Below the pieces are notes generated by a model. It did not search any database, was not told where the DNA came from, and worked only from the letters and a program-made list of their open reading frames with translations. Below are positions 43,582-52,708 of a stretch of DNA of 64,000 nt, one piece after another (positions within the stretch are counted from its first letter, which is position 1; each line of letters begins with the position of its first letter). A program made the translations under genes and the position numbers. The stretch is from CAZJJK01 sp964546285 (GTDB lineage Bacteria > Spirochaetota > Spirochaetia > Treponematales > Breznakiellaceae): assembly GCA_964546285.1 (NCBI GenBank), contig CAZJJK010000003.1:1-64000 (forward strand). The letters run 5' to 3'.

Positions 43582-45014
43582 GTTCACGTCTATTGTTTGA
43601 GGCTTCGGTGCCTGGCCGGATCGGTATGCGTTTGCCGGAGCTTTCCGTGCCTTTAACGCCACCGCCGGCCGCGAAATTACGGAAAGAGCTCCCCTTGCCG
43701 GAAATGGATGAACTAGGCGTCGTCAGGCATTTTATGGCTTTATCCAGTCTTAATTATTCGGTTGACCGAGGCTTCTATCCCCTTGGCTCCTGTACTATGA
43801 AATACAACCCAAAATTAGGAGACTACGCGGCCGAGCTAGTCGGTTTTAGGCGCATACATCCATTGGAAAGCGGGCTGGCTCAAGGCGCTTTGGAGCTTAT
43901 GTACTCACTCCAAACCGCTCTGGGTGAATTAAGCGGGTTTCCGGCGGTTTCACTGCAGGGCGCCGCTGGAGCTCAAGCCGAGCTGGCTGGCGTGTTAATG
44001 ATCAAAGCCTACCATAACAGCCGCGGTGAGGCTGGACGAAGGCGTATACTGATCCCCGATTCCGCGCATGGCACCAATCCCGCTTCCTGCGCTATGGCTG
44101 GGCTTATCGCTCAAACTCTACCGTCTGACGAGTCCGGCGGCGTTTCTATGGACGCGCTTAAAGCCGCTTGCTCCCATTCCGAGGATTTCGCGGGGTTAAT
44201 GATTACCAACCCGAATACTCTTGGTTTATTCGAGCGCGATATAGAGGAAATCTGCGCCCTTGTTCATCAGGCTGGAGGTTTGGTATACGGTGATGGCGCT
44301 AATATGAACGCGCTTGTCGGCGTGGTGAAACCGGCTGAATTCGGTATCGATCTGATGCACCTAAACTTGCATAAAACTTTCGCGACTCCCCATGGGGGAG
44401 GCGGCCCTGGGGCTGGCGCTCTGGCCGCCGCTGATTTTTTAGCCGATTTTCTCCCCGGTCCTATAGTCGCCGCCTCCAGCGAAGGGCGGGAGCTTATTAT
44501 GCCCCGCCGGAGCATAGGGCGGCTAAAAAGTTTTTATGGTAATTTTTCCGTTCTTGTCCGCGCTTACGCCTATATCCGGCGTCTTGGTCGCGACGGCCTA
44601 AGACGGGTTGCGGAATACGCCGTTCTCCACGCGAATTATCTACGCTTCCTTCTGGAAGACGTGTTCCCCGTCGCCTATGGCTCCGGACGCCGGTCCATGC
44701 ATGAGTTTGTCGTTTCCGCCCAATTGCCTAATGGAGCGCGGGGTTTGGATGTCGCCAAACGCCTGATCGATTTTGGATTTCATCCGCCCACCATGTATTT
44801 CCCCTTAATCGTAAAGGAGGCGTTGATGATTGAGCCGACGGAAACCGAATCCAAAGAAAGCTTGGAAGCTTTCGCGGCCGCCATGAAGGTTATCGTGAGC
44901 GAAGCTGAGGATCCGGAACGCGTCAGCGAATTGAAGAACGCGCCGCGCGGAACTCCAGTCGGGCGGCTTGATGAAACCCAAGCCGCGCGTAAACCAATTT
45001 TACGGTATTATTGA
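43578..45014 (+). CDS. gcvPB: Glycine decarboxylase P-protein subunit 2
   Basis: PLP-carrying half of the decarboxylase. The 478 residues have the cofactor lysine in NLHKTFATPHGGGGPGAG, YPLGSCTMKYNPK near the N-terminus, and the IPDSAHGTNPASC stretch. It completes gcvT-H-PA-PB. The fourth component, dihydrolipoyl dehydrogenase (gcvL), is not in the window and is expected elsewhere. Confidence 0.95.
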   Translation: MSSRLLFEASVPGRIGMRLPELSVPLTPPPAAKLRKELPLPEMDELGVVRHFMALSSLNYSVDRGFYPLGSCTMKYNPKLGDYAAELVGFRRIHPLESGLAQGALELMYSLQTALGELSGFPAVSLQGAAGAQAELAGVLMIKAYHNSRGEAGRRRILIPDSAHGTNPASCAMAGLIAQTLPSDESGGVSMDALKAACSHSEDFAGLMITNPNTLGLFERDIEEICALVHQAGGLVYGDGANMNALVGVVKPAEFGIDLMHLNLHKTFATPHGGGGPGAGALAAADFLADFLPGPIVAASSEGRELIMPRRSIGRLKSFYGNFSVLVRAYAYIRRLGRDGLRRVAEYAVLHANYLRFLLEDVFPVAYGSGRRSMHEFVVSAQLPNGARGLDVAKRLIDFGFHPPTMYFPLIVKEALMIEPTETESKESLEAFAAAMKVIVSEAEDPERVSELKNAPRGTPVGRLDETQAARKPILRYY

Positions 45015-45343
45015 GCCTCATTACGAAATTGGTTATTTTAGAAGAGGCCTTACGCGTTTAGCCGGATAAAAGGCGGCTCCATTGAGTCTCTTTCAATAGT
45101 CTTACGCTTTTGAAAGCCGACAAACAAGGCAATCTTGGTTTTATTATTTGTATTGTATGGAAATACAAAACTTTTAGATAAAACCGCGAAGGCTTTTCGC
45201 GAAAGCGAGCGCTTTACGCGAGAACCTTAGTGCTCTATCTTTAGGTGAAATCGCGCTTGCCGCGCGTATCGGGTTTCAAGAGCTGAAGGCTTTTGGAATC
45301 GTTTTTGTCGCTGAGTAGTTGTAAAAGCCCTTGGAGGAAAGCG
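45015..45343. other. 329-bp spacer between gcvPB and the giant protein gene
   Basis: No gene seen. It holds a palindrome-rich unit at 45186-45220 (CTTTTCGCGAAAG followed by the repeat shared with gcvPA), an AT-rich stretch near 45135-45180 that may contain the promoter, and a GGAGGA ribosome site just before 45344. I could not place a convincing -35/-10 pair. Confidence 0.55.
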
Positions 45344-48300
45344 ATGTACCGCCTTTCATATCAATTTCGCCGGCTCTGTCTGATTATCAGCCTCCTTTTA
45401 GCCGTGAGTTTTGTATTCGCTGATCCTCCCAGGGGCGCTGAAACGGTCCGCGCCCTTTACGCGCCAGCCCTGCTTGGCGGCGGCGATTTTGTAACGGCTC
45501 GCGGCGGTTCTTTCAGCGATAGCCTTAACCCCGCCTCAACAGGCTTGGAACAATTGGTCAATTTCGATGCCGGCTATATACTTTTACCGGCTTTGGATGG
45601 AAGCGGTTTTGGCCATGCCGCGAATCTCGGCCTTGTCCTGCCGACCCGCTACGCGGTATTCGGCGGCTCCCTCCATTTTTTCTCCAGTCCCCATTCTTCC
45701 TATCCCATAGGAAGCGGCGGCGGCTTTAAAGCGGGCGCTTCCAAGGACCTTTTCCCCACGCTAACGGTCGGCGCGGCTTTTGGGGCGGATTTTGGGAGCT
45801 CAAGCGACGGCGCCTTTGATTGGCGAGTCGGGCTTGACCTGGGCGTCCAGGGGACGCTTGGCGATGTGGGTTTTATGAGAAACCTGCGTTATGGCGCGGC
45901 GTTGACCGGCATAGGCAGCCTTGGCTGGGTGCCGCGGGCCTTTACGCCGACCGCCGGTATCGCCTTCGATCTGTTTGGCGAAAGCGCTGTGTCAGCCTTC
46001 AGCCTGGCCGTTTCCGCTGATTTGGGCTTCCCCAGCTTTAGCAATATAACGGGCAAACTTGGCTTTGAGGCGGGCTTAGGCCATCTGGTTCGATTACGCG
46101 CCGCGAGCGGCTTTAACCTAGCGGAGTTAATACAAGGCACCGCCGCTTGGGCTATTCCCTCTATCGGTTTGAGCGTGAATTTAGCCTTGCCGGGTAAAGC
46201 GAATCCCGATGAAACTCCCAGAACGGTAGACGGTAAGGTGTCTATAGACGCGGCGGCGCGTCCGCTTTATGACAGCGTCTGGGGCTTTGGCGGCGGCGCG
46301 GTGGTCACTTTAGGCGTGCTTGACCGCGAACCGCCTTCTATCGCTATCGATTATGATGAACCGCGTTGGATATCGCCAAACAGCGATGGCAAGGCGGACG
46401 CGTTGACGTTTTCCCTTTCTATCACCGACAGCCGGTATGTCGCGTCCTGGGTGTTTCAGCTTCGCGATGCCGATGGAAGTATTGTTCGCTCTCTACGCAA
46501 TAAAGAAAGGCGTCTGGAAAACGAGGGCGTGCGCGACCTATATGACCGGCTTGTGGATGTGAAATCAGGCGTGGAAGTGCCGGAGTCTATAAGATGGGAT
46601 GGAGCCTTCGATTCAGGCGCTATCGCCGCCGATGGCCAATATAGCTTCGTTATTATCGCCGTTGACGATAACGGAAACCGTTCCTCATCGGACCCCTTAG
46701 TCGTTCATGTCGATAACACGCCGCCAAGTATAGAGATACTTTCTCCCAGGCGCGGAGAGCAGAATATTTTCTCACCTGACGGCGACGGTAATAAGGATCA
46801 GTTTACGATTGAGCAAAAAGGATCGGCGGAGGAGCTCTGGACAGCCGTCATATACGATAGCGCGGGGAGCGCGGTAAGACGCTTTGATTTTATAGACGCC
46901 GCGCCAGGCCGCGTCGTTTGGGATGGTAGGAACGATAGCGGCGCTATCGTTAACGACGGCGTCTATCGTTATGAGATAGGCTCGATTGACCGCGCGAAAA
47001 ATGAACGCTACGCCTCGGTGGAAAATATCATAGTCGATACCGAAAGGCCGACTGTCTCCTTGACAATAGACGAAGCGTGGATTTCGCCAAACGGTGACGG
47101 CGTCAAAGACGGTGTCTGGTTTGGACCAGGAGCGCCGGTAAGCGATGGCCTTGTATCATGGCGGATTGATGTATTGGATAAACGCCAGACGGTCCGCGGA
47201 AGCCTGTCTGGCGGCGCTTTGGTACCCGGCCGCGTGTTTTTTGACGGTAAAACCAATACCGGCGAAAGTTTGGCGGAGGGCAGTTATTATGGCTCTATCG
47301 CCGTAGCCTATGACAACGGCTATACGGCTTACGCGAAATCCCCTTCTTTTACGGTGGATCTGACCGCTCCTCGCGTCAATGTTCTTCGTCCCGGTTTGGA
47401 CGCTCTTAGAACCTTTTCCCCAAACGGTGATGGTAGAAAGGATAGTTTTTCTGTAGTACAGGCGGGTTCAAAAGAAGATAACTGGGTCGCCTATATTAAG
47501 GATGGCGCTGACCGGACAGTGCGGAGTTATTCCTGGGAAAACGCGGAACCGCCTGAATTCCAATGGGATGGCCTGGATGATTCTGGCCAGCCGGTTGCCG
47601 ATGGGCGTTATAGCTACGAGATCGCCGCGCGTGATAAGGCTGGAAACGCTGGTTCGGCTGATTTAAGCGGAATCATTGTGGATAAAAGTCAGCCCACGGT
47701 AACACTATCCGTCGCCTATGGCTATTACTCACCCAATGGAGACGGTGTTTTTGACGATTTGCCTTTGTTAAGTTCCGCCCAACAGCCAAGCTCCTCTGAA
47801 AATTGGACTATCGAACTGATAGACGCCGTAGATCAGACTAAACGGTCTTACAGGGGTTTAGGGGCCCCGCCGGAGAGACTTAGTTTTGGCGGACAAGATG
47901 ATAAGGGTAACGCCTTGGCTGAAGCCTCTTATCGCGCCAAGCTTACCGTTGATTACCGTAACGGGCATCGCGCTGTAGCGTATTCGCCCTACTTTATTTT
48001 GGATTTGACTCCCCCGCGCGCGACGGTCGCCGTGCGGAACGCCGTTTTCTCGCCAAATCGTGATGGAAACCTGGATAGCGTGGTGTTTACGCATGAAGGC
48101 AGTCAGGAAACGGCTTGGTCCGGCGAGATTAGGTCCGCCTCTAGCTCAGACGGCAAATTGGGTGAGCTTGTTCGCGGCTTTAGGCTGCCCGGCGTATTAT
48201 CCGGCGATATTGAATGGGACGGCATGGATGATCGTGGGCGTTTAGCCGCGGATGGCCTATACGCTTACCGTGTGACAGCTACCGATCGGGCTGGCAATAG

Positions 48301-50653
48301 CGCTTATTCCTCTCCTGTATATTTTGAGTTGACGACGGCTGATACGCCGGTGATCGTCAATACGGACCGCCGTTCTTTCTCCCCAAACGGCGATGGTCTT
48401 CTAGACACTATCCTTGTTACTTCTCAGCTTAAGGTCCTGTCCGGCATAGAGTCTTGGCGCTATGAAATAATGGATATCTCTGGTAAAACCGTGCGTTCGG
48501 ATAGCGGCGAAAACTCCATCCCTCCATCTTATCGCTGGGATGGCAAAGATGATAAGGGCCGAGTTGTTGAGGATGGGTCTTATTTAGCGCGGATCTATGT
48601 ACGCTACGATATGGGAAATCAACCCTCCGCTTCCTCCGCCTTGTTTACTATCGATACAATACCGCCTAGCATAAATTTGGCTATAAATGACCGCGTGTTT
48701 TCCCCAAATGTCGATGGAGTCAAGGACATACTTCCCATTGATCGCAAGACCGAGCGGCCGGAGGATGAATGGACCGCATGGATAGCTAATGTCGTCGGCA
48801 CGAAACTCAGAACCTGGACCTGGAAAGGAGCCTCTAGTTCGTTTACGTGGGACGGCAAGGATAACGCCGGCAATCGGGTGCCGGATGGTGAATATAGTCT
48901 GCAAGCGGAGTCACGTGATCCGGCCGGAAACTATATGGGCCGCGTGATTGAGGGTATAATTGTTGATACGGAAGCGCCGTATTTAGAAGCCTCTATAGCC
49001 GACCCCGTATTTTCGCCCAACGCTGACAGCGTTAAGGATACCTTGCGAGTTGACCAAACTGGCGGCGGCGAGGATGAGTGGTACGGTACTATCGTAAACG
49101 CGGCTGGCGCCACCCTGCGTACATGGCGATGGAAGGGCAAGGCCGCGGCTATAGAGTGGGATGGAAAAGACGACGCGGGTAAGCTCGTTCCCGATGGCGC
49201 GTATCGATATAGGGCTAGCTCTATGGATAAGGCTGGCAATTCCGCGCAGTATACTCTTTCCGGCATTGTGATTGACACTGTCGCGCCTAGGATATACCTA
49301 GGCGCGGACAATACGCTGTTCTCGCCCAACGGCGACGGGCGTAAGGATACGCTTTCCTTCTTGGTTAGGACCGATGGCGACGACGAATGGAAGGCTGCCC
49401 TGGTCGATGAGAAGGGGCAAGCCGTTATGAACTATAAATGGAAGGGAGCGGCGCCTAGTTTTGTGTGGGACGGAAAAGATACGGCCGGCAATGTCGTCTC
49501 TGACGGGAGCTACAGCTTTATCGCGACAGCAACGGACGCGGCGGGCAATAGCGCCCGGGGTGAGCTTTCTGGTTTTATCGTTGATAACCGCATTCCCCGA
49601 GTGTATTTGACCGTGTCTTCCCAAGCTATCTCGCCTAATGGTGATGGTCGCGATGATGAACTCGCGCTTGGCAGCTTTGTTGGTCTTAAGGACGGGATTG
49701 AGGGATGGAAGCTGGAAATCCTTGATGAAGCGGGCGCGCTGAGCCGCGTCTACCAGAGCGGCCTTTCGGGGGAATACTCCGCCACTGTGGTTCCCACCAG
49801 TTTTATCTGGGATGGCCGTGACGCGAAAGGCGCGATAAAGGAAGGGCTTTATCACGCTAAACTTACCGTGAGTTATATAAAAGGCGATATCGCCAGCGCG
49901 CAATCGGGCGCTTTCCTCATCGATATTTCTCCTCCGCTTCTGAGTTTCTCAACCGTGCCGCCTTATTTCAGTCCGGATAACGATGGAGTGGACGATGAGG
50001 TTGTTCTAAATTTGTCAGCCGATGACGCCGTGGATATCGCGGCTTGGAGCCTGGAGGTCTATGAGCCTCAGCCGCCGTATCAGCTCTTTTATAAGGTGGA
50101 GGGGCAGGGCGCGCCCGCTCCAGCTATCGTTTGGGATGGGCGTTCCAATAATGGCGAATTGGTTCAAGCCGCGACGGATTATGATATTAGTTTCAGCGCT
50201 GTCGATATACTTGGAAACGCCAGCGTTATGGAGTCCAGCATCGGCGTTGATGTTTTTGTGATTCGCGAGGGAGATGTTTTACGGATAAAAGTGCCGTCTA
50301 TCATCTTCCGCGAAAACGCTTCCGACTTTGATGGCGTGGACCTGGAAGTGTCCGAAAATAATATAAGGGTGTTACGCCGTATCGCGGAGATACTGAATAA
50401 ATTTAGCGCCTATAGAATTACGGTGGAAGGTCACGCTAATCCGGTTACCCGTACGCCAGAAGAAGAAAAACAGGAGTTGCAGCCCTTGAGCGAAAGCCGC
50501 GCGAAAGCCGTTGTCGCTCTTTTGGTGGAATACGGCGTTGATCCATCACGTTTATCCGCCGTTGGCATGGGCGGAACCAAACCGCTTGTTAAATGGGAAG
50601 ATCGTGACGATTGGTGGAAGAATCGCAGGGTTGAGTTTATTTTGAATAAATGA
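45344..50653 (+). CDS. Giant envelope protein: barrel-like N-terminus, 12 FlgD/Ig-type repeats, OmpA C-terminus
   Basis: 1769 residues from ATG 45344 (GGAGGA upstream). Signal peptide (CLIISLLLAVSFVFA), then ~300 residues with outer-membrane-barrel character (GGSLHFFSSPHSSYP, GLGHLVRLRAASGFNL). From ~340 to ~1640 there are 12 repeats of roughly 105-130 residues. Each opens with a Ca-site-like FSPNGDGxxD and ends with WDGKDxxGxxVxDGxYxYxxxAxDxAGN, the FlgD-Ig/CHU_C style. The last ~130 residues form an OmpA-like peptidoglycan-binding domain (VEGHANPV, SESRAKAVVALL, NRRVEFIL). It could hold the outer membrane to the wall across the flagellar space. Function inferred only. Confidence 0.88.
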   Translation: MYRLSYQFRRLCLIISLLLAVSFVFADPPRGAETVRALYAPALLGGGDFVTARGGSFSDSLNPASTGLEQLVNFDAGYILLPALDGSGFGHAANLGLVLPTRYAVFGGSLHFFSSPHSSYPIGSGGGFKAGASKDLFPTLTVGAAFGADFGSSSDGAFDWRVGLDLGVQGTLGDVGFMRNLRYGAALTGIGSLGWVPRAFTPTAGIAFDLFGESAVSAFSLAVSADLGFPSFSNITGKLGFEAGLGHLVRLRAASGFNLAELIQGTAAWAIPSIGLSVNLALPGKANPDETPRTVDGKVSIDAAARPLYDSVWGFGGGAVVTLGVLDREPPSIAIDYDEPRWISPNSDGKADALTFSLSITDSRYVASWVFQLRDADGSIVRSLRNKERRLENEGVRDLYDRLVDVKSGVEVPESIRWDGAFDSGAIAADGQYSFVIIAVDDNGNRSSSDPLVVHVDNTPPSIEILSPRRGEQNIFSPDGDGNKDQFTIEQKGSAEELWTAVIYDSAGSAVRRFDFIDAAPGRVVWDGRNDSGAIVNDGVYRYEIGSIDRAKNERYASVENIIVDTERPTVSLTIDEAWISPNGDGVKDGVWFGPGAPVSDGLVSWRIDVLDKRQTVRGSLSGGALVPGRVFFDGKTNTGESLAEGSYYGSIAVAYDNGYTAYAKSPSFTVDLTAPRVNVLRPGLDALRTFSPNGDGRKDSFSVVQAGSKEDNWVAYIKDGADRTVRSYSWENAEPPEFQWDGLDDSGQPVADGRYSYEIAARDKAGNAGSADLSGIIVDKSQPTVTLSVAYGYYSPNGDGVFDDLPLLSSAQQPSSSENWTIELIDAVDQTKRSYRGLGAPPERLSFGGQDDKGNALAEASYRAKLTVDYRNGHRAVAYSPYFILDLTPPRATVAVRNAVFSPNRDGNLDSVVFTHEGSQETAWSGEIRSASSSDGKLGELVRGFRLPGVLSGDIEWDGMDDRGRLAADGLYAYRVTATDRAGNSAYSSPVYFELTTADTPVIVNTDRRSFSPNGDGLLDTILVTSQLKVLSGIESWRYEIMDISGKTVRSDSGENSIPPSYRWDGKDDKGRVVEDGSYLARIYVRYDMGNQPSASSALFTIDTIPPSINLAINDRVFSPNVDGVKDILPIDRKTERPEDEWTAWIANVVGTKLRTWTWKGASSSFTWDGKDNAGNRVPDGEYSLQAESRDPAGNYMGRVIEGIIVDTEAPYLEASIADPVFSPNADSVKDTLRVDQTGGGEDEWYGTIVNAAGATLRTWRWKGKAAAIEWDGKDDAGKLVPDGAYRYRASSMDKAGNSAQYTLSGIVIDTVAPRIYLGADNTLFSPNGDGRKDTLSFLVRTDGDDEWKAALVDEKGQAVMNYKWKGAAPSFVWDGKDTAGNVVSDGSYSFIATATDAAGNSARGELSGFIVDNRIPRVYLTVSSQAISPNGDGRDDELALGSFVGLKDGIEGWKLEILDEAGALSRVYQSGLSGEYSATVVPTSFIWDGRDAKGAIKEGLYHAKLTVSYIKGDIASAQSGAFLIDISPPLLSFSTVPPYFSPDNDGVDDEVVLNLSADDAVDIAAWSLEVYEPQPPYQLFYKVEGQGAPAPAIVWDGRSNNGELVQAATDYDISFSAVDILGNASVMESSIGVDVFVIREGDVLRIKVPSIIFRENASDFDGVDLEVSENNIRVLRRIAEILNKFSAYRITVEGHANPVTRTPEEEKQELQPLSESRAKAVVALLVEYGVDPSRLSAVGMGGTKPLVKWEDRDDWWKNRRVEFILNK

Positions 50654-50693
50654 TGCGAGTGAAAGGTTGGCGCTCTTCTCGCGGACCTATGCG

Positions 50694-51461
50694 TTATTTT
50701 TTAGCTATAGCGATGAGGGTACGGGCCTTATGATCATACGGCGAACCGTCCCATTCGCCGTAAATATCAACGCTTCGAAAACCCGCGTCTATAAGCAAGG
50801 CGCGGAGTTCGGAAGCGGAGTATAGACGAATAATAAAGGCGCGTTCTAAGCGGCGACCGTCCTTCACCAGTATCCAGCGGTTGCGAAGACCCCGCCAGTC
50901 ATCCACAACCGTGTATTCCGTTAATACCAAGCCGCCAGCGCGCTCAAACCACTCGCCCTCGGTAAAATCGCGGACAGCCACTTCCTTGCCCTGCGTTTCT
51001 ATAACAAAAACACCAGCTTGAGTTAACGAAGCGGCGGCGTTTTTCACAAAAACGCGGTCGTCAGCCGCTTCCGCGAAATAACCGAAAGAAACATAGAGAT
51101 TCACGGCTAAATCAAACGAATTTGGTCTAACGAAATCGCGGACATCGGCATGGATTAATTCCAGCTCCACTTTTTCAGCGGCGGCGGCTTCTTTCACGGC
51201 CCCTAGATAAGTAGCGTTTAGATCAACCCCGCTTACCGCGTACCCTCGGGCGGCTAACTCAAGGCTGACTCGGCCCACCCCGCAACAAAGGTCTAAGGCT
51301 CGGTTTGATCCGCCATCATTTTTCCTGGCTGGTATCCCGCTTAGCCGCTCCAGCCCAGTGACGATAGCGGGAACCTCCGCCCAACGGGCTTCATCGAACA
51401 TAATGGGAGCGAAATTCTCCCAAAATACAGCGTCATTGAACCATTCTTGTTTTCTACCCAT
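50694..51461 (-). CDS. Class I SAM-dependent methyltransferase
   Basis: 255 residues from the ATG at 51461, after GAGAGG; a GTG seven codons before overlaps it. The SAM loop is ALDLCCGVGRVSLELAARGY, followed by VSGVDLNATYLGA and LIHADVRDFV. The C-terminal half has the beta-strands of a small-molecule methyltransferase (YTVVDDWRGLRNRWILVKDGR). The substrate is unknown. It converges on the giant protein gene. It has no operon partners. Confidence 0.87.
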   Translation of the reverse strand: MGRKQEWFNDAVFWENFAPIMFDEARWAEVPAIVTGLERLSGIPARKNDGGSNRALDLCCGVGRVSLELAARGYAVSGVDLNATYLGAVKEAAAAEKVELELIHADVRDFVRPNSFDLAVNLYVSFGYFAEAADDRVFVKNAAASLTQAGVFVIETQGKEVAVRDFTEGEWFERAGGLVLTEYTVVDDWRGLRNRWILVKDGRRLERAFIIRLYSASELRALLIDAGFRSVDIYGEWDGSPYDHKARTLIAIAKK

Positions 51462-51570
51462 TTTGGCCTCTCTCGCTTCCACAAGCTTATTAATTGATAG
51501 TGGATAAGATAGACAAGCTGTCCTTCCTCTTATACGGCTCCACGACTAGGCTAGGGACTGGGGTCCAGGG

Positions 51571-51576
51571 TATAGT
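51571..51576 (+). promoter_or_regulatory. -10 box before rarD
   Basis: TATAGT ending 5 nt before the ATG at 51582, without a recognisable -35 and without ribosome site; a possible leaderless start. Confidence 0.4.
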
Positions 51577-51581
51577 ATGGT

Positions 51582-52490
51582 ATGCCGCTTGTCCATGATT
51601 CCGAGGGGGACAATACACTGGATTCCCCTAAAAAAGCCCTGGCCGCTTCGTTGGCCGCGTATGTCCTTTGGGGGCTTTTACCCCTGTTTTGGAAGGCGCT
51701 CTCCGCGGTATCTCCCCTTTTGCTGCTTTCTTCTCGTATCGTTTTTTCGCTAGTTTTAGTCTGGGGCATTCTGGTAGTTAAGGGAAAGGGCGCTTGGCCT
51801 CGGATATTGCGAAACGCCAGGGCAAGAAACGCGCTTTGTGTCTCCGCCCTCCTAATTGGACTTAATTGGGGCGTTTATATATGGTCGGTTAATACCGGAA
51901 GGACGGTTGAGGCTTCACTCGGGTATTATATGAATCCTCTGGTAAACGTGTTCTTGGGTCTTCTGTTTTTTAAAGAAAGACTTAAAAGCTTACAGTGGGC
52001 GGCTGTCGCGTCAGCCGCTATCGGTGTGCTTTTGATGGCCATTCTATCAGGTAAAGCCCCCTGGGTTTCTCTTTTTCTGGCTTTCAGCTTTGCCCTTTAT
52101 GGGCTCGTAAAAAAGACGGTTCAGTTGGATTCCATGATAGCTCTTGGCGCGGAAACGCTATTGCTTTTTCCTTTGGCGCTTGGCTTCTTGGTTTTTTCAC
52201 AAGTTTTTGGGCGGGGCGCCTTTAACTCATCTATCGTGAGAACGATTTTGCTGATTTTATCCGGGGCGGTGACCGCTTTGCCCCTGTATTGGTTTGCGGG
52301 GGCCGCGAAGCGGCTGCCCCTATCGCTCCTAGGTTTTATTCAACTAGTCTCGCCAAGCTTACAGTTGGCGCTGGCCGTTTTCGTTTTTAAGGAACCGTTC
52401 CCGGTGAATCGGCTTATAGCCTTTGTTTTTATTTGGCTAGCCTTGATTCTCTATACTTTGTCTTATGTGAAGCCGAAAAAACGTTTTTAG
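51582..52490 (+). CDS. rarD: RarD/EamA-family membrane transporter
   Basis: 302 residues with about ten hydrophobic helices in two EamA halves. The N-terminal half has AYVLWGLLPLFWKALSAV and the NWGVYIWSVN motif typical of RarD. The C-terminal half has LPLYWFAGAAKRLPLS and FGFIQLVSPSLQ-like sequence. RarD proteins are named for chloramphenicol sensitivity, but the transported metabolite is not known. Start ATG 51582; the following ~200 nt contain repeat copy E and a weak hairpin. Confidence 0.88.
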   Translation: MPLVHDSEGDNTLDSPKKALAASLAAYVLWGLLPLFWKALSAVSPLLLLSSRIVFSLVLVWGILVVKGKGAWPRILRNARARNALCVSALLIGLNWGVYIWSVNTGRTVEASLGYYMNPLVNVFLGLLFFKERLKSLQWAAVASAAIGVLLMAILSGKAPWVSLFLAFSFALYGLVKKTVQLDSMIALGAETLLLFPLALGFLVFSQVFGRGAFNSSIVRTILLILSGAVTALPLYWFAGAAKRLPLSLLGFIQLVSPSLQLALAVFVFKEPFPVNRLIAFVFIWLALILYTLSYVKPKKRF

Positions 52491-52524
52491 AAGCGGTGGT
52501 CTTAATCGCGGCAAGCCGTATCAA

Positions 52525-52544
52525 CTGCTGCCAATTCTGTTGAA
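52525..52544 (-). repeat. Dispersed terminal-repeat copy E
   Basis: CTGCTGCCAATTCTGTTGAA. With flanks (52523-52547) identical over 25 nt to copy A. No CDS is nearby; it is a solo end between rarD and manC. Confidence 0.7.
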
Positions 52545-52673
52545 GCCATGTATAAAAGGAACTTTTCCTAAAATACTACAATAAAAGGGCGATGTCCCTT
52601 TATCCCAATACGGCTGTTATTTGGGAGACAGTGACAGCCTTAGCCTCTTTTCGCTCGTCTTGAGCTCCCGGCG

Positions 52674-52702
52674 TTGCGGTTTTTTTTTGTAGCTCCTATA
52701 CT
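52674..52702 (+). promoter_or_regulatory. Leaderless promoter of manC
   Basis: TTGCGG (52674-52679), 17-nt spacer, TATACT (52697-52702), 6 nt to the ATG at 52709. No Shine-Dalgarno. Confidence 0.65.
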
Positions 52703-52708
52703 GGTTTT

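Noticed and set aside
46370..49990. Periodic repeats in the giant gene that could be mistaken for a CRISPR or satellite array.
   Set aside because: Period is over 300 nt, the repeats are diverged, and they are in frame as protein domains.
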